Program-made: the position numbers and the translations under genes
Shown: one piece after another, positions 22,541 to 34,195 of the stretch
Position numbering within the stretch: the first letter of the stretch is position 1
Layout of the letters: each line of letters begins with the position of its first letter
NCBI RefSeq assembly: GCF_032452875.1
Contig: NC_083871.1
Span: forward strand, 5,679,692 to 5,743,691
Direction of reading: 5' to 3'
Length of the DNA stretch: 64,000 bases
DNA from: Bos javanicus
Lineage: Eukaryota > Chordata > Mammalia > Artiodactyla > Bovidae
The notes under the pieces: model-generated
What the model was told of the DNA's origin: nothing
The model's input: the letters and a program-made list of their open reading frames with translations, nothing else
Databases searched by the model: none

Positions 22541-23200
22541 CTCAGTTCAGTTCAGTTGCTCAGTCATGTCCGACTTTGAGACCACACGAATCGCAGCATG
22601 CCAGGCCTCCCTGTCCATTACCAACTCCCGAACTCCACCCAAACTCATGTCCATTGAGTCGGTGATGCCATCCAGCCTTCTGCTCCTCTGTTGTCCCCTT
22701 CTCCTCCTGCCCCCAATCTCTCCCAGCATCAGAGTCTTTTCCAATGAGTCAACTCTTCTCATGAGGTGGCCAAAGTACTGGAGTTTCAGCCTCAGCATCA
22801 GTCCTTCCAATGAACACCCAGGACTGGTCTCCTTTAGGATGGACTGGTTGGATCTCCTTGCAGTCCAAAGGACTCTCAAGAGTCTTCTCCAACACCACAG
22901 TTTAAAAGCATCAATTCTTTGGTGCTCAGCTTTCTTCACAGTCCAACTCTTACATCCATACATGACTACTGGAAAAACCATAGCCTTGACTAGATGGACC
23001 TTTGTTGGCAAAGTAATGTCTCTGCTTTTGAATATGCTGTCTAGGTTGGTCATTACTTTCCTTCCAAGGAGTAAGTGTCTTTTAATTTCATGGCTGCAAT
23101 CACCATCTGCAGTGATTTTGGAGCCCCCCAAAATAAAGTATGACATTGTTTCCACTGTTTCCCCATCTATTTCCCATGAAGTGATGGGACTAGATACCAT
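22541..23200 (-). mobile_element. BovB LINE 3' third with a 221-codon open frame
   Basis: On the minus strand, 22547-23212 is open for 221 codons and encodes the C-terminal part of BovB ORF2: ITSWEIDGETVETMSYF, KITADGDCSHEIKRHLLLGR, VVMYGCKSWTVKKAEHQRID and GRRRRGQQRSRRLDGITDSM. RT motifs A to C are upstream of the truncation point, so no polymerase core is present. The 3' end is the usual ACTGA repeat. It is open because the copy is relatively young, not because of any evidence for selection. Confidence 0.95.
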
Positions 23201-23519
23201 AGGAACCACCAAAGCCTGTCTCCTCTATTTGGAAGTGACCTGGTGTTGTGTCTCCAGAGGACGCCTCCTCTATAGCCTGAAAGGACCTCTACCCAGGATG
23301 AGGCTCTGAGCAGCCCCCTTTACCCCACCCTGTATGTTTTGGGTGAAACACACAGTACACTGTGTAAGTGAACACACACCAGCACTTCTGGTTACACAGA
23401 GCAACAACATAGGGGTGTCTGCTTGCCAGACAATTGCTGGACTTTACCATGAGGTTACTGGGGCCTCACAGAGAAAAAAATTTAAGTTTAAAAAATTTTC
23501 AAGTATTTCTTTGATTTTT

Positions 23520-23690
23520 AAGATTGTTCTCTAGCTTTACTGAGAGTTACACAGTTCCACTGTGTAACTTAAGGTGTACAATGTGACAGCTTGGTACACA
23601 CACATAATGTGAAATGAAGACCACAATAAGGTGAGTTAACAGCCACCACCTCACATAGTTACCTTATATGTGCATGTATTTTTTGCTGTT
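23520..23690 (-). mobile_element. Old L1 3' end
   Basis: Plus-strand blocks CTTAAGGTGTACAATGTGAC and GAAGACCACAATAAGGTGAG plus TTAACAGCCACCACCTCACA are the reverse complement of an old L1 3' UTR. The sequence from 23200 to 23519 is unassigned. Confidence 0.75.
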
Positions 23691-24182
23691 GTTTTGGTTT
23701 GCTAGTCTAGACTTTGAAAAATGGTTGATTTCTACTGGAAACACTAAGATGGCATTACCTCTTCTTTCACATATCAAAAGTCATCAAAATGTGAAGTGGT
23801 CCTTAATGAAGGCAATCACTTACCAGTCTTCATGTGTCTGAGTAAACATACAACAAAGACCTCTCAACGTAGGGCAGCAGCACTGTGATTGAAAAAGGTC
23901 AGTGTTTTCAATCTTTATTTGAAAACAAAGTATTGGGTTTCCAAAAGAGAAAGCAGCTCTGCTTTGCCTCACAGGAAAGATGCTTTAGTCTAGAGTCCAT
24001 TCGGTGTTCTCCTGCCCTGAAGAGAGCTGTTCTGATGCATTGACAGCTCTACACAATGTGTAGTGGTGTGGTGACTCTCTACACAAAGCTTTGCTTTCTG
24101 CTTTCCACCACAAATCTCTACTTCATGGAGGTCTTAGGAAACGATTTTCCAGGTGCCCTGGGTCATATTTTCATTCATCAAG
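23691..24182. other. Unassigned DNA
   Basis: No recognised repeat or coding sequence. Confidence 0.5.
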
Positions 24183-24190
24183 AAGACCTT

Positions 24191-24465
24191 CTTGAGACTT
24201 CCCTGATGGTCAGTGGTTAAGAATCTGCCTGCCAAAGCAGGAGGCATGGGTTTGCTCCCTAGTCCTGGAAAATCCCACATGCTGCAGAGCAACTAAGCTC
24301 GTGTGCCACAGCTGCTGAAGCCTGCACGCACAGATTCAGTAACAAGCAGCCCACCTATGGCAACAGAAAGTAGCCCCCATGCACTGAAACTAAAGAAAGC
24401 CCATGCACAGCAATGAAGACCCAGTGTAGCCAAATATAAATAAAAATACATTAAAAAAAAATTTT
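24191..24465 (+). mobile_element. CHR-type tRNA SINE
   Basis: Head GACTTCCCTGATGGTCAGTG, body with GCAACTAAGCTCGTGTGCCA, and tail AATGAAGACCCAGTGTAGCC followed by an A-rich run. An 8-bp duplication AAGACCTT lies at 24183-24190 and 24466-24473. Confidence 0.9.
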
Positions 24466-24518
24466 AAGACCTTGTGGTGGTAGAGGTAATGATGATGGTG
24501 ATTGTCTTTGGTGGTGGT

Positions 24519-24531
24519 GGGGGGGGGGGGG
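24519..24531 (+). repeat. Uninterrupted G13 run
   Basis: Thirteen consecutive G follow a (GGT)n stretch at 24508-24518. G-quadruplex formation is plausible. Length is likely to be unstable and hard to sequence. Confidence 0.9.
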
Positions 24532-24727
24532 TGTTTGGAAGGGAGGAGGCAGATTTATTTTATTTTACTTTTTTGCCCAAGTTGCTAGAGAAGTTCGGTT
24601 ACTGATAGAATACTGTATTCTATAAAATCTGAAACACAGACTGTGTCAAAAGGATTCCAAACAGACACTGAACCATTCAATGTCACAAAATACTTCCCAG
24701 ATAATAGGATGTTTGTTTTTTAATATT

Positions 24728-25135
24728 TATGTTGGGAGGCTGTGGCAAATAAAAGCAAGGATTCTGGAGCCAGGCCACCTGGATTTGGATTCAGTTCCTC
24801 CCACTTACCAGCTGGGTGACTTTGGGCAAACTAATTATCTTTTTGTGCCTGATTCCTCATAAGTAAAACAGAGATCATTGTAGTGTTCTGACTAGCACTG
24901 TTTGAGAATAGAGTTAATATTTGAAAAGTGTTAAGCATAGCGTAAGGCACATAGTACCCAGGAGAAGGGCATGGCAACCCAGTCCAGTATTCTTGTCTGG
25001 AGAATCCCATGGACAGAGGAGCCTGGCGGGCTACAGTCCATGGGGTCTCAAGAGAGTCAGACATGACTGAAGTGACTCGGCACGAACGCAAGGCACACAG
25101 TAGATACTACATTACGTGTTTTATAAATATACTGT
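24728..25135 (+). mobile_element. MIR SINE interrupted by Bov-A
   Basis: The MIR core is clear: GGATTCTGGAGCCAGGCCAC, CAGCTGGGTGACTTTGGGCA, then AGCATAGCGTAAGGCACATA and, after the insertion, the typical MIR end CACAGTAGATACT. A Bov-A unit sits at 24957-25089. MIRs are ancient mammalian tRNA-derived SINEs. Confidence 0.9.
24957..25089 (+). mobile_element. Bov-A monomer nested in MIR
   Basis: From CCCAGGAGAAGGGCATGGCA to GACATGACTGAAGTGACTCG. Flanked by AAGGCACATAGTA (24944-24956) and AAGGCACACAGTA (25090-25102), a 13-bp duplication with one mismatch. Confidence 0.93.
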
Positions 25136-25149
25136 ATCTTATAATGATA

Positions 25150-25580
25150 ATGACTTTTGTTTAGTAAACACCTGCAGTCAGCCCGTGTCTTCATGCACTT
25201 TGCCACATTTAACCCTCACAATAACTCTCCAAGGCATGGTTTACTTTGCAGACGTAGAACTAGACAAAAAAAAGATCATTTACTTTGCATCAGGTGCCTG
25301 GGCAAGTGAAAAGATCTAGGGGTTTAATTCAGGTCTTTTGGGCCAAAAGCCCTGATAGAACGTTCATTATAACATTGCCCCTCATAAGATTCACAAGCTA
25401 CACTCACTGAGCAGTTATTACATAGCTGCCACTTTCACACGTGTTACCTCAGTGACTGCAACAAACCCACTGGGAATCTTGCTCCCATTTTAAGGCAGGA
25501 CCTGGGGCTCAAGGAAATGAGTTATCTGTGTGTGTAGTAAACCCAGGGTTCAAATCCTGGTCTTCCATGAACAGGCACCT
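25150..25580 (-). mobile_element. Two MIR SINEs in reverse orientation
   Basis: The first (about 25150-25350) has CACATTTAACCCTCACAATA and TTTAATTCAGGTCTTTTGGG. The second (about 25395-25580) has CACGTGTTACCTCAG, CTCCCATTTTAAGGCAGGAC and CCAGGGTTCAAATCCTGGTC, the reverse of the MIR core. Both are strongly diverged. Confidence 0.7.
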
Positions 25581-27673
25581 GCCACCACACCCTGAAACCA
25601 CAAGATTTCACATGTGCTGAGCAGGCATCCTGAGCAGCTCTCACAGTGGCATCCTCCCACACTCCAGATTTTTGATTTGAAATGTTTCAGGTCTACAGAG
25701 ATGTTGAAAGAATTAGACGATGAATACCTCATTATCCTTCAACTAGGTTCAAACATTGTTAGTGGAAGAATTTTTCAACATACAGAAAAGTTGCAAAGAA
25801 ACAGTAAGTGGGCCAAGGAAGGCCACTTTTCAATAAATAATAAATTATAAAAGGTAAAATACACAATAAGATCAGTTGTTATGAGTCTACAAGCACCAAA
25901 TAACATATGACCAAATTCATAAAGACACTACTATGAGAAAAAACAGAAACACACCCAGGGAATGACTTCAATCCGTTTCTCTCCATTCATAAAACATGAA
26001 ATAAAGACACGAAACATATATGACCCCCAAACAATAATTGGTGCTCAAAGACGCAGAGGAAGCCTAGAGGGACAGAGCTGCTCCAAGGAGGCAGAGCAGG
26101 AGAGGCATGACTAGAAGGCTTGAGAAGACGAGCAGGTGTAGATGAGCCAGTGCAGCTGGGGGGCACTCCAATTAGAAAGATCTCTTTGTGACCATACCTG
26201 CCAACTGAGGGGAGGACTCAAACCCCAGGTTGCTAAGTGGCAACACAAAAACCACAGTCTTTGAAGAAGGATGGGAACAGGAGTCCCTCCTCCCTCTGCC
26301 TAACTATAAAAGCAGACAGACTCCCTCTGAGTAAAGCTCTTCCCTTTGGGAATCACTCACCAAAGTAGCCTTTGCTTAGGTGGCCGGGGAAAGAGGTCCT
26401 CAGAGCCAGGTGGCAGGTGTGCAGAAGGCAAGGGAGCAGCTGAGTTGCTTGCATCAAAGAGTGCAAGCTTGAACTGATGACCTTAGGGGTGTTTTAAGGC
26501 ACCATGCAGATCACACAGCATCCCTGCCGAAGGGGCTATATTCTCTTTCAAAGGCACCAGCTTTTTTTCTGGATTTGTACCTAAAGGTTTTCTCACTTCC
26601 CTTTCTTGCTCCAAAGTCTGAGACTGGGATTGTTTGAGCTGGCTGACTACATCTGATACAGAATGAGCTGTTTAAGGATGAGTGATGTGTATGGGTCACA
26701 TGCCAAGCCCTGAACTGGGTACGGGTCTGTTGGCATAAACTCTAGGCAACTTTGGCTCCTCTTAATTTTAATGCAGAGTTTTCTTTATATTAAAGTGATA
26801 AATATATATTTCATTTATATTAAAGTATAACCTAAGGATATTAGGTACACCCAGAATAAGTACAAAATAGTATCTTCTGTTTCAGTGGGTTTTATGATTT
26901 TCAAATGTTTTTGTGACCATGGCCTTTTCTGAGCATCAACCTTCATGCCATGAATCACCTGCTTCATGGGACTTACAGCCATCTGTCCAAGCGACATGGC
27001 TGGGACAAGAGGAAGGGGCTGCCTGAATCCTCAGTACTGTGGAATCAGGCTAGAACTGTGAAAGAACAGGAATGATGACAGCTAAACCACTCTTACATTT
27101 GTCTTGTGATTGCATAAAAACAGTAACAATTTCCACCAGTAGTGGAGTAAAATAACGTCTAAAAATATTAATCTCTGTGCTTTCCTCTTCCCAGCACCCA
27201 TAGGTGACCTCCTTCCAGGCGGCTGGAAAAATCCACAGAGCTTCGAGTTGGAACAGAATTGCTCCAGAGAAGAAGGGAAGACGGGGAGGGAGGGGCTATG
27301 GAGGGAAGGAGGAAAGGCAGAAGAAAGGATGTAAAGAGAGAGAGAAGCTAATATTTACTTATGTGTGTGTGTGTTTACTGTTAACAAGGATATGAGCCTG
27401 AAAGGGAAGTCATCAGGGGAGTTGGGCAGAGGGTGTGGACAACCAGCAGAGCCCACCGTGGCTGGTTTGGGCATTGGACAGCTCATGTCTCCTCTAAGAA
27501 GCGGAAGAGGCAGGTCTGGAAACTCAGCAGCCACAGGAGCATCAGCCATTCCTGCTCCTCTGAGGGCATGAACCCGCTGCTGCCACCCTGGCACCAGCCC
27601 CTCAGGCAGGACCCCTGCTCACTGCTCTGGGAAGCAACCAGGTCTGCAGAGGACTCAATTTTTTTTCTTCTTC
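25581..27673. other. Mostly unassigned DNA
   Basis: A fragment near 25680-25810 (ACAGAAAAGTTGCAAAGAAA) resembles an old L1 3' UTR. Near 26285-26340 the text TAACTATAAAAGCAGACAGA followed by AGTAAAGC looks superficially like an LTR promoter and polyadenylation region, but I cannot match it to a family. GA-rich low-complexity sequence lies at about 27260-27350 and a (TG)n run at about 27362-27373. No gene recognised. Confidence 0.45.
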
Positions 27674-27685
27674 AAATTACAGTCT

Positions 27686-28431
27686 GCTCAAGACATACAG
27701 AACAAGCTTGTGGACAGAGCATGGGAGGGAGAGGGTGGGACGAATTGAGAGAGTAGCAGCGTGGAAACATACACGTTCAGTTCAGTTCAGTTCAGTTGCT
27801 CAGTCGTGTCCAACTCTTTGCAACCCCATGGACTGCAGCACACCACGCCTCCCTGTCCATCACCAACTCCTGGAGTCCACCCAAACTCATGTCATTGAGT
27901 TGGTGATATCATTCAACCATCTCATCCTCTGTCGTCCCCTTCTCCTCCTGCCCTCAATCTTTCCCAGCATCAGGATCTTTTCTAATGAGTCAGTTCTTCG
28001 CATCAGGTGGCCAAAGTATTGGAGCTTCAGCTTCAGCATCAGTCCTTCCAATGAATACCCAGGACTGATCTCCTTCAGAATGGACTGCTTGGATCTCCTT
28101 GCAGTCCAAGGGACTCTCAAGAGTCTTCTCCAACACCACAGTTCAAAAGCATCAATTCTTTGGCACGCTTTCTTTATAGTCCAACTCTCACATCCATACA
28201 TGGCTGCTGGAAAAAACATACACATTACCATATGTAAAATGGAGGGCCAGTGGGAATTTGCTGTGTGACATAGGGAGCTCAACCCAGTGCTCTGTGACAA
28301 CCTAAAGGGGTGGGATGGGATGGGAGGGAGATTCAAGAGGGAGGAGACATATGTATACATGAGGCTATTCTTGTTGATGTATGGCAGAAACCAGAACAAT
28401 ATTGTAAAGCAATCATTTTCCAAAAAAAGAA
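27686..28431 (+). mobile_element. 5'-truncated L1 3' end, host of a BovB
   Basis: L1 3' UTR text starts near CTTGTGGACAGAGCATGGGA and resumes after the BovB with CATTACCATATGTAAAATGG, GCTCAACCCAGTGCTCTGTG and AACAATATTGTAAAGCAATC, ending in an A-rich tail. A perfect 12-bp duplication AAATTACAGTCT flanks it at 27674-27685 and 28432-28443. Confidence 0.93.
27775..28213 (-). mobile_element. BovB 3' fragment nested in the L1 3' end
   Basis: Reverse-oriented BovB from the ACTGA terminus (27775) to the RT C-terminal region. It encodes RRRRGRQRMRWLNDITNSM and LWCWRRLLRVPWTARRSKQS within a 189-codon minus-strand frame (27887-28456) that runs on into L1. Flanked by AAACATACAC at 27765-27774 and 28214-28223. 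Confidence 0.95.
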
Positions 28432-28443
28432 AAATTACAGTCT

Positions 28444-29439
28444 CCTGCAAGTGCACGCGACTGACAGAGCCCAGGTCTGCTTGAACCTATGGGTCTACAT
28501 CCTGGCTGTAAGGACCCTGAGGAAGTGAGTCTTGGCTCCTGTCCTGGAGCAAGGACTCATAACAGGGAAAGTTACGCTTACACAGGACAGGTGTTCAGGG
28601 GACTGTGTAACACCCCAACGAGTAAAAGCGGAACCAGACTGGAGAGAGAATGGGACAGCCTCCAATGCTGCTCACGTGCAGCCTCCCCTCTGGGGAAAAC
28701 GCCAGAAGAGAAGTGTGTGGGCAGGGAAGAGAGCCACGGAGCCCTGTAGGACTGGGGAGGGGCACTTGGGCCCTCAAAAGAAGATTGCAAAGCACCCATA
28801 GTGCCCAGCACTTGGTGCCCACATGGCAGAGCAGTGTGGACAAGGCACACACTTAGGGTCAAGAGAGCACCCTGCAGTCTACAGGGCCTGGGCACTGCCC
28901 TGAGGCCCTTCAGTGACAGCTCTCCCCATCTTCCAGCAAGGGATGCCAGCCTGAGCTTTTCGGTGTGTCTAGCTCCATCCCAGCAGCTTCACGTGGACCA
29001 CCTCCCCTCGAGTGGCCCAGGAGCAAACAGCACAGGGGCCTCAGCATCCAGAGGGGTAGGCGTGTGGTGAGAAAGGAAGCCACCCCAGGACTCAGGGAGG
29101 CACTCACATGTAATGAAGCCCACCCTCACTGCATCCTAAGGGAATAAACTCTACTTTTACAAAGAGGTTATCACTTGGAAGCTAGATTGTGTTGAAACAA
29201 GGAAAATACAAGAGCCCGAGAAAGAGCAGAGGCACAAACAAACAAGTGGAACATGTATATATGCTCCAAGGCTCCTCCCACTCGACACACAGATGTGGAG
29301 GGACAGTCATAACTTCACCGTGCAAAGCATGGTGACGTCATCTTAACCAAGGGGCCTGACATCACAGATGCTCTGAGAAGGACAAACATTTCTGGAGCAT
29401 TCTTGCTGAAACTGCACAACCTAACCCTAATTGGGAGGT
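28444..29439. other. Unassigned DNA
   Basis: GC is higher than in the flanks. Several short open frames exist (up to 105 codons) but none resembles a known protein. An AATAAA occurs near 29142. I see no repeat family. Confidence 0.5.
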
Positions 29440-29734
29440 TGAGACAGCAGACAAACCTCAAATGAAGGACATTCTAGAAATAAGGGGCCAGCACGCTGCA
29501 AAAGGATCAAGGTCGTGAGAAACAGAGCAAAGCGTGGTGGACAAATGCTGTTTGTGACCGTGGGCTGTGTTCCTGGACCAAACAGAGACTCTAATGGGAT
29601 GTGTTTTGAAATGTAAATAAGGCTGCAGATTATTACTCTACTTGCATCAATATTTGTTACATGATTTGGATAAGTGGTTTATGGTTATGTAAGATTTAGG
29701 GGAAGTTCATTGAAAAGTATATGGGAATTTTTAA
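29440..29734 (+). mobile_element. Ancient L1 3' end
   Basis: Characteristic old L1 3' UTR blocks: CAAATGAAGGACATTCTAGA, AAGGATCAAGGTCGTGAGAA, TGTGTTCCTGGACCAAACAG, TAAATAAGGCTGCAGATTAT and GGTTTATGGTTATGTAAGAT. Diverged and non-coding. Confidence 0.75.
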
Positions 29735-29872
29735 AATTTAAATCTTTTTTTAAGAAGTTATTTATTTTGTGGTCACACTACGCAGCATGTGGGATCTTAT
29801 TTCCCTGACCAGGGATTGAACCCACACTCCTGCAGTATAAGCTCAGAATCTTAACCACTGGACCATGTAAGT
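29735..29872 (-). mobile_element. CHR-type tRNA SINE, reverse orientation
   Basis: Plus-strand text GCAGCATGTGGGATCTTATT, CCCTGACCAGGGATTGAACC and TCTTAACCACTGGACCATGT is the reverse of the tRNA-like SINE head. The body is internally deleted. Confidence 0.85.
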
Positions 29873-30849
29873 GTGGGTTTATTTCAAAATGATAAGTTGG
29901 CATGAATGAAATTGTATGCATTGGTGTACCAGAAGGAGAAGGACGAGGAGATGTAGGCTAGAGTATTTTGCAAATGTCTCTGTAGAGCAGGAACCAAGCC
30001 TGCAGATTACAGTTTCTTCTGGTGGAGACTACCACCTGCCACCTGCAATGACTTACACACTGAAGAGAGAAGAGTGGAATAGAGAAGTAGATATGTCAGA
30101 AGTGCTTAGTCTGGTGCAGGACTATGAGTTCTTTGGTTAAGACAACATCATGGCTCCTTCCTTAGCTTTCTCTGGGATCAAACCTTCAGGAGTGACAGAG
30201 TGGTTAAAACAGTCACCCAGATAGGCATGCCTGAACCCCAAAACACTGGTACTACTGGCAGGCTTGAGCAAATGTGCCAGTGGGGGATGTCCAAAGAAGG
30301 CTGTACATCCCCAGAGGAAGGCTTGCCTGTGGCCGCCACAGCAGCAGCAGGTGTGTGGACAGGTGCATTCATGGCACTTCCTCCAGGCTGCCTGTGGTTT
30401 ATTTGGTGCACACAAGTGACCCCAAAGTTCCCAGGTACCCAAGTGATAGAGGCAAATGCTGACAGTATCAATAGCCTGGCAGAACATGGGATCTTGAACG
30501 AGGTTACTGTGGACAGGTCTTCAAAACTGAGGAAAGGACTTCACTTTTGGGCCAGGAAGGAATAACAGGGCCATTGGAAACAGGTAAGAAAATGGACAAG
30601 ACACGTGAAACAATGGTTTTTCAACACTGGACATCAGGCAGCACAGGACAGGAATACCAATGGGGGAAGGAATAAGGTCAGTTCCACAGTGGCTGTAGGA
30701 CCCTTCCAGGAGAGTTTCTAGGGGTCTGATCAGGGAGGAACTCATCTGGCCACGCCCGACAGTCCCCGAGCAGAGGGGCAGGGACACCATGGTGGTTACA
30801 GCACACAGAATGTGGAACCACAGAGCAGAGTCTGCAGAGAGGGAGGGCA
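29873..30849. other. Unassigned DNA
   Basis: Open frames of 74 to 121 codons occur on both strands, none with a recognised domain. No repeat family recognised, though an old LTR or L1 5' UTR is possible near the right edge. Confidence 0.4.
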
Positions 30850-31282
30850 GCTCTGAAGATCAGTTCCTACACACTGGCCAGAACATACAGATGGAAACTG
30901 AACCAAAGCCAGAACCACCCAAAAATGCAGAGGAAACACAGCCATCCCTCAACATAGAGGCATGGACAATTCCTGCCCTAAGTCAGAATGCAACAGCTAT
31001 TGGGTAAAGTACGCAGAAAATGGCTCAAAAATAAAGCAGCATGAGCTCTGGATAAAAGGTTGCTTTGGATCTAACCAAGCTCTCACGCCTCAAAAGTATC
31101 ATACTGGCTCCAAGTAATTCAATGGCATTACAGAATACATCAAAAACATTTACAGGAATAAAAAATACCAAGCACACGAAACCAATATGTAATTCACGAT
31201 GTCTTTATCTAATCAAAAATGATCACTCATGCAAAGAACCCTAAATATACATCCCATGATGATGATAAAAATCAATTAGTAG

Positions 31283-31504
31283 GGGGACTTCCCTGGTGGT
31301 CCAGAGGTTAAGAATCCACCTCCAAATGTAAGGAATGCAGGTTCTATCCCTGGTCAGGGGACTAAGGTCCCACATGCCTCAGGGCAACTAAGACTGCTCG
31401 CCATAACCAGAGAGCCTGCACGCTGCAATGAAAGGTCCTGCATGACATAATGAAGACCCCACGTCACAGTTAGACCAGACAGAGCCAAATAAATTAATCA
31501 ATTT
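31283..31504 (+). mobile_element. CHR-type tRNA SINE
   Basis: Head GGGGACTTCCCTGGTGGTCC and body with CCCACATGCCTCAGGGCAAC. A perfect 13-bp duplication AATCAATTAGTAG lies at 31270-31282 and 31505-31517. Confidence 0.93.
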
Positions 31505-31980
31505 AATCAATTAGTAGAAACAGACCTGTAATGACACAGATGATACAACGAGTAGACAGAACCACTAAAACAGTTAATAGTTATTAACATTCCTTTCGTG
31601 TGTTCAAGAAAGTAGAACAAGATTGAGCATATTAAGGAGGGGCACAGAAGATATTTTAAAAACTCAAATCAAATTCTGGCGGTGAGAAAACTCTAAATAA
31701 GATTAGACACTGAAGAAGAGAAGACTCGTGAACCTGCCAACACAGCAAGAGGACTTGTTCAAAATGAAACACACAGAGGAGAAAACAGGGACTGAGCACT
31801 TATGAGTGTAACACAACTCCACAAGTCTGATGTGAAAGGATGGAGAGAGCCCAAGGAGAGAAAAATTTTTGAAGCAAACAGGCTGAAAATTTTCTAAATC
31901 TGGTGAAAACAATAAAACCACAGACCCAACAATCTCAAAGAACCCCCCGAAAAAAAAAACACGAAGAAAATTAAGGCACA

Positions 31981-32352
31981 TGTACAATATAAACAAAGAC
32001 CTTAATTAAAATAGAGACAAGAGGCCAGAGGGGCAGCCCCCATGCCCTAAGATGGCAACAGAGTCCAGCAGGAAGAAGAGAGACTCCTCTTCTGGCCTGG
32101 CAAGAGCTCAGCCAATGACAGACGGTCAAAATTCAGTCAGTGAAAAGCCTCTAGACTTGGACCTCTCAGTTCCCCCAGTGGACTCTATTTACTCAATTCT
32201 CTTACTTCCCTCTTACCCTCTGTAAGAGTTCTCCTCTTCTTGCTGTGGGGGCACTTGAACGAGGCTGACCTCAGTTTGCAAGTCTTGGTTGATACTGGGT
32301 AAGCCCGTTTTTCTGCAGAAATAACTGGCAGTCTATTTGCTGTAGATCAACA
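31981..32352 (+). mobile_element. 5' LTR of the provirus
   Basis: Starts TGTACAATATAAAC and ends TGTAGATCAACA, giving the canonical TG...CA termini over 372 bp. The U5-like end (AGAAATAACTGGCAGTCTAT) is repeated in diverged form at the 3' stub, which supports the boundary. TATA and polyadenylation signals are not obvious by eye. Confidence 0.75.
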
Positions 32353-32378
32353 TTTCGGTGGCTCCTACAGGGATCCAG
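32353..32378 (+). promoter_or_regulatory. Candidate primer-binding site
   Basis: Directly after the LTR the text TTTCGGTGGCTCCTACAGGG resembles a gammaretroviral primer-binding region, which starts TGG and pairs with a tRNA 3' end. Too diverged to name the tRNA. The following 32379-33045 is leader sequence with no frame. Confidence 0.6.
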
Positions 32379-33315
32379 AGGAGACTGTTGACCATTCTGA
32401 AGCTGGTGAGGGAACAGGTGCACCAACCATATGAAGCCCACTGGTACTTCCCGCTTCTCTCACCAACCTGGTGAGATGTTATGTTTTTCTCCTGGATCTG
32501 AGCTCTACCTTGTTTGCATTCTGAAGCTTTCCAGTTTTATTTGGAACCTATTTTAAAGCTTTGTCCTTTCCAGATCAATGTCTTGCTCTGTATATGAGGC
32601 TCATTTGGCATTTTTCCCTGACTCCTCTGGAATCATACTATTCCAATGGGAACCGGCTAGCCTTAGCGCCATTCCTCTGGAAACAGGACTGATTCATTGA
32701 AGCTATGCAGTTAAGCCTGACTCCTTTTGGACTGGGCTACTTCATTAGAGCTGAGTTGAGCAGCCTTCACCTGGCTATTTTGGGACCACACTGTTCCTTA
32801 GAACTGATTAGTATGAGGTCTACAGCTGATTGAATTACTAGAGCTGTTTGAGCTGGTTAGGGTGGTTGGAAATTATTCTTATACTCTAGAGAAAAATTGA
32901 GAAACTGGATCTCAGTTATATGTATTTTAAAGGCATCCTCAACATAGGGACCCCAGCTAATTTTATGTTTAAAAACTGTGGTCCTTCTTCATGTGCATTT
33001 CTAGCTTAAATACACTGACTTAACCAAAGGCACTTTAGAATATCAATGGCCATAATGGGAACCTCTGAAATTCCTAAACTCACTTTCTTTAAAACTGAAT
33101 TGGATAATCATAGCTCTAAAATTTCCAAAATTGAATGGAATACCTATTTTGATTGGTATTTTGAGGCTTCCAAATGTTATCAGAGCCAAAAACTGATTCT
33201 GCAAAATAAGATTTTAACATTAACTGAGGCATTTAGGTTGCTTCCATGTCTTGGCTAATGTAGTACTTTTATGAACACTGGAGTACATACATCTTTTTGA
33301 ATTGTAGTTTTCTTT

Positions 33316-33504
33316 GGAGGGCTTCCCTGGTGGCTCAGATGGTAAAAGTGTCTGCCTACAATGCAGGAGACCTGGGTTTGATCCCTGGGTCAGGAAGATC
33401 CTCTGGAGAAGGAAATAGCAACCCACTCCAGTACTCTTGCCTGGAAAATCCCATGGATGGTCGCAAAGAGTTGGACACGACTGAGTGACTTTACTTTCTT
33501 TCAC
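33316..33504 (+). mobile_element. Bov-tA SINE
   Basis: Head GGGCTTCCCTGGTGGCTCAG, ends after GTTGGACACGACTGAGTGAC. Flanked by TTTTCTTT at 33308-33315 and 33505-33512. Confidence 0.92.
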
Positions 33505-33637
33505 TTTTCTTTAGATCTATGCTCAGGAGTGGGATTGCAGGATCACATACTTAACTCTATTTTTAGTTTTTGAAGGCACTTTCATATTGTTCTCCATTGT
33601 AGCTACACCAATTTACATTCCCACCAATAGTGTATGG

Positions 33638-33852
33638 GGGTTCCCCAGTGGCTCAGTGGTAAAGAATTGCCTGCAATGCAGGATATGCAGGAGACCTGGG
33701 TTTGGTCCCTGTGTTGGGAAGATCCCATGGAGGAAGGCATAACAACCTACTCTAGTATTCTTGTCTGGAGAGTCCCATAGACAGAGGAGCCTGGCAGGGC
33801 TACAGTCTATAGGGTCACATAGCCAGATACAACTGAATCGACATAGCTTGCT
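33638..33852 (+). mobile_element. Bov-tA SINE
   Basis: Head GGGTTCCCCAGTGGCTCAGT and body through GAGGAGCCTGGCAGGGCTAC. It holds a small internal duplication (GCAGGATATGCAGGAGAC). More diverged than its neighbours. Confidence 0.88.
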
Positions 33853-33985
33853 CAGTTGCTCAACAGTGTAGAAAGGCTTCTTTTCTCCATACCCTCTCCA
33901 GAATTTATTTGTACTTTTTAATGATGGCCATTCTGACCTGTGTGAGTTGATACATCATTTTGGTTCTGATTTGCATTTCTCTAAT

Positions 33986-34195
33986 AAACAGTGAAGTGAA
34001 AGTGTTAGTCACTCAGTTGTGTCCAACTCTTTGTGACTCCATGGACAGTATGCTCTGCCCATATAATTCTCCAGGAAAGAATACTGGGGTGGGTTGCCAT
34101 TCCCTTCTCCAGGAGAACTTCCTGACCCAGGGATCAAACCTGGGTCTCCCACATTGCAGGCAGATTCTTTACCATCTGAGCCAGCCGGGATATTG
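33986..34195 (-). mobile_element. Bov-tA SINE
   Basis: Reverse-oriented copy: plus-strand text begins GTGAAAGTGTTAGTCACTCA and ends CTTTACCATCTGAGCCAGCC. Confidence 0.92.

Noticed and set aside
22566..23309. 247-codon plus-strand open frame
   Set aside because: It is the antisense strand of the reverse-oriented BovB; the sense strand encodes recognisable BovB protein.
26285..26345. LTR-like promoter with TATAAA and AGTAAA
   Set aside because: No LTR termini, no family match and no flanking duplication could be found by eye.
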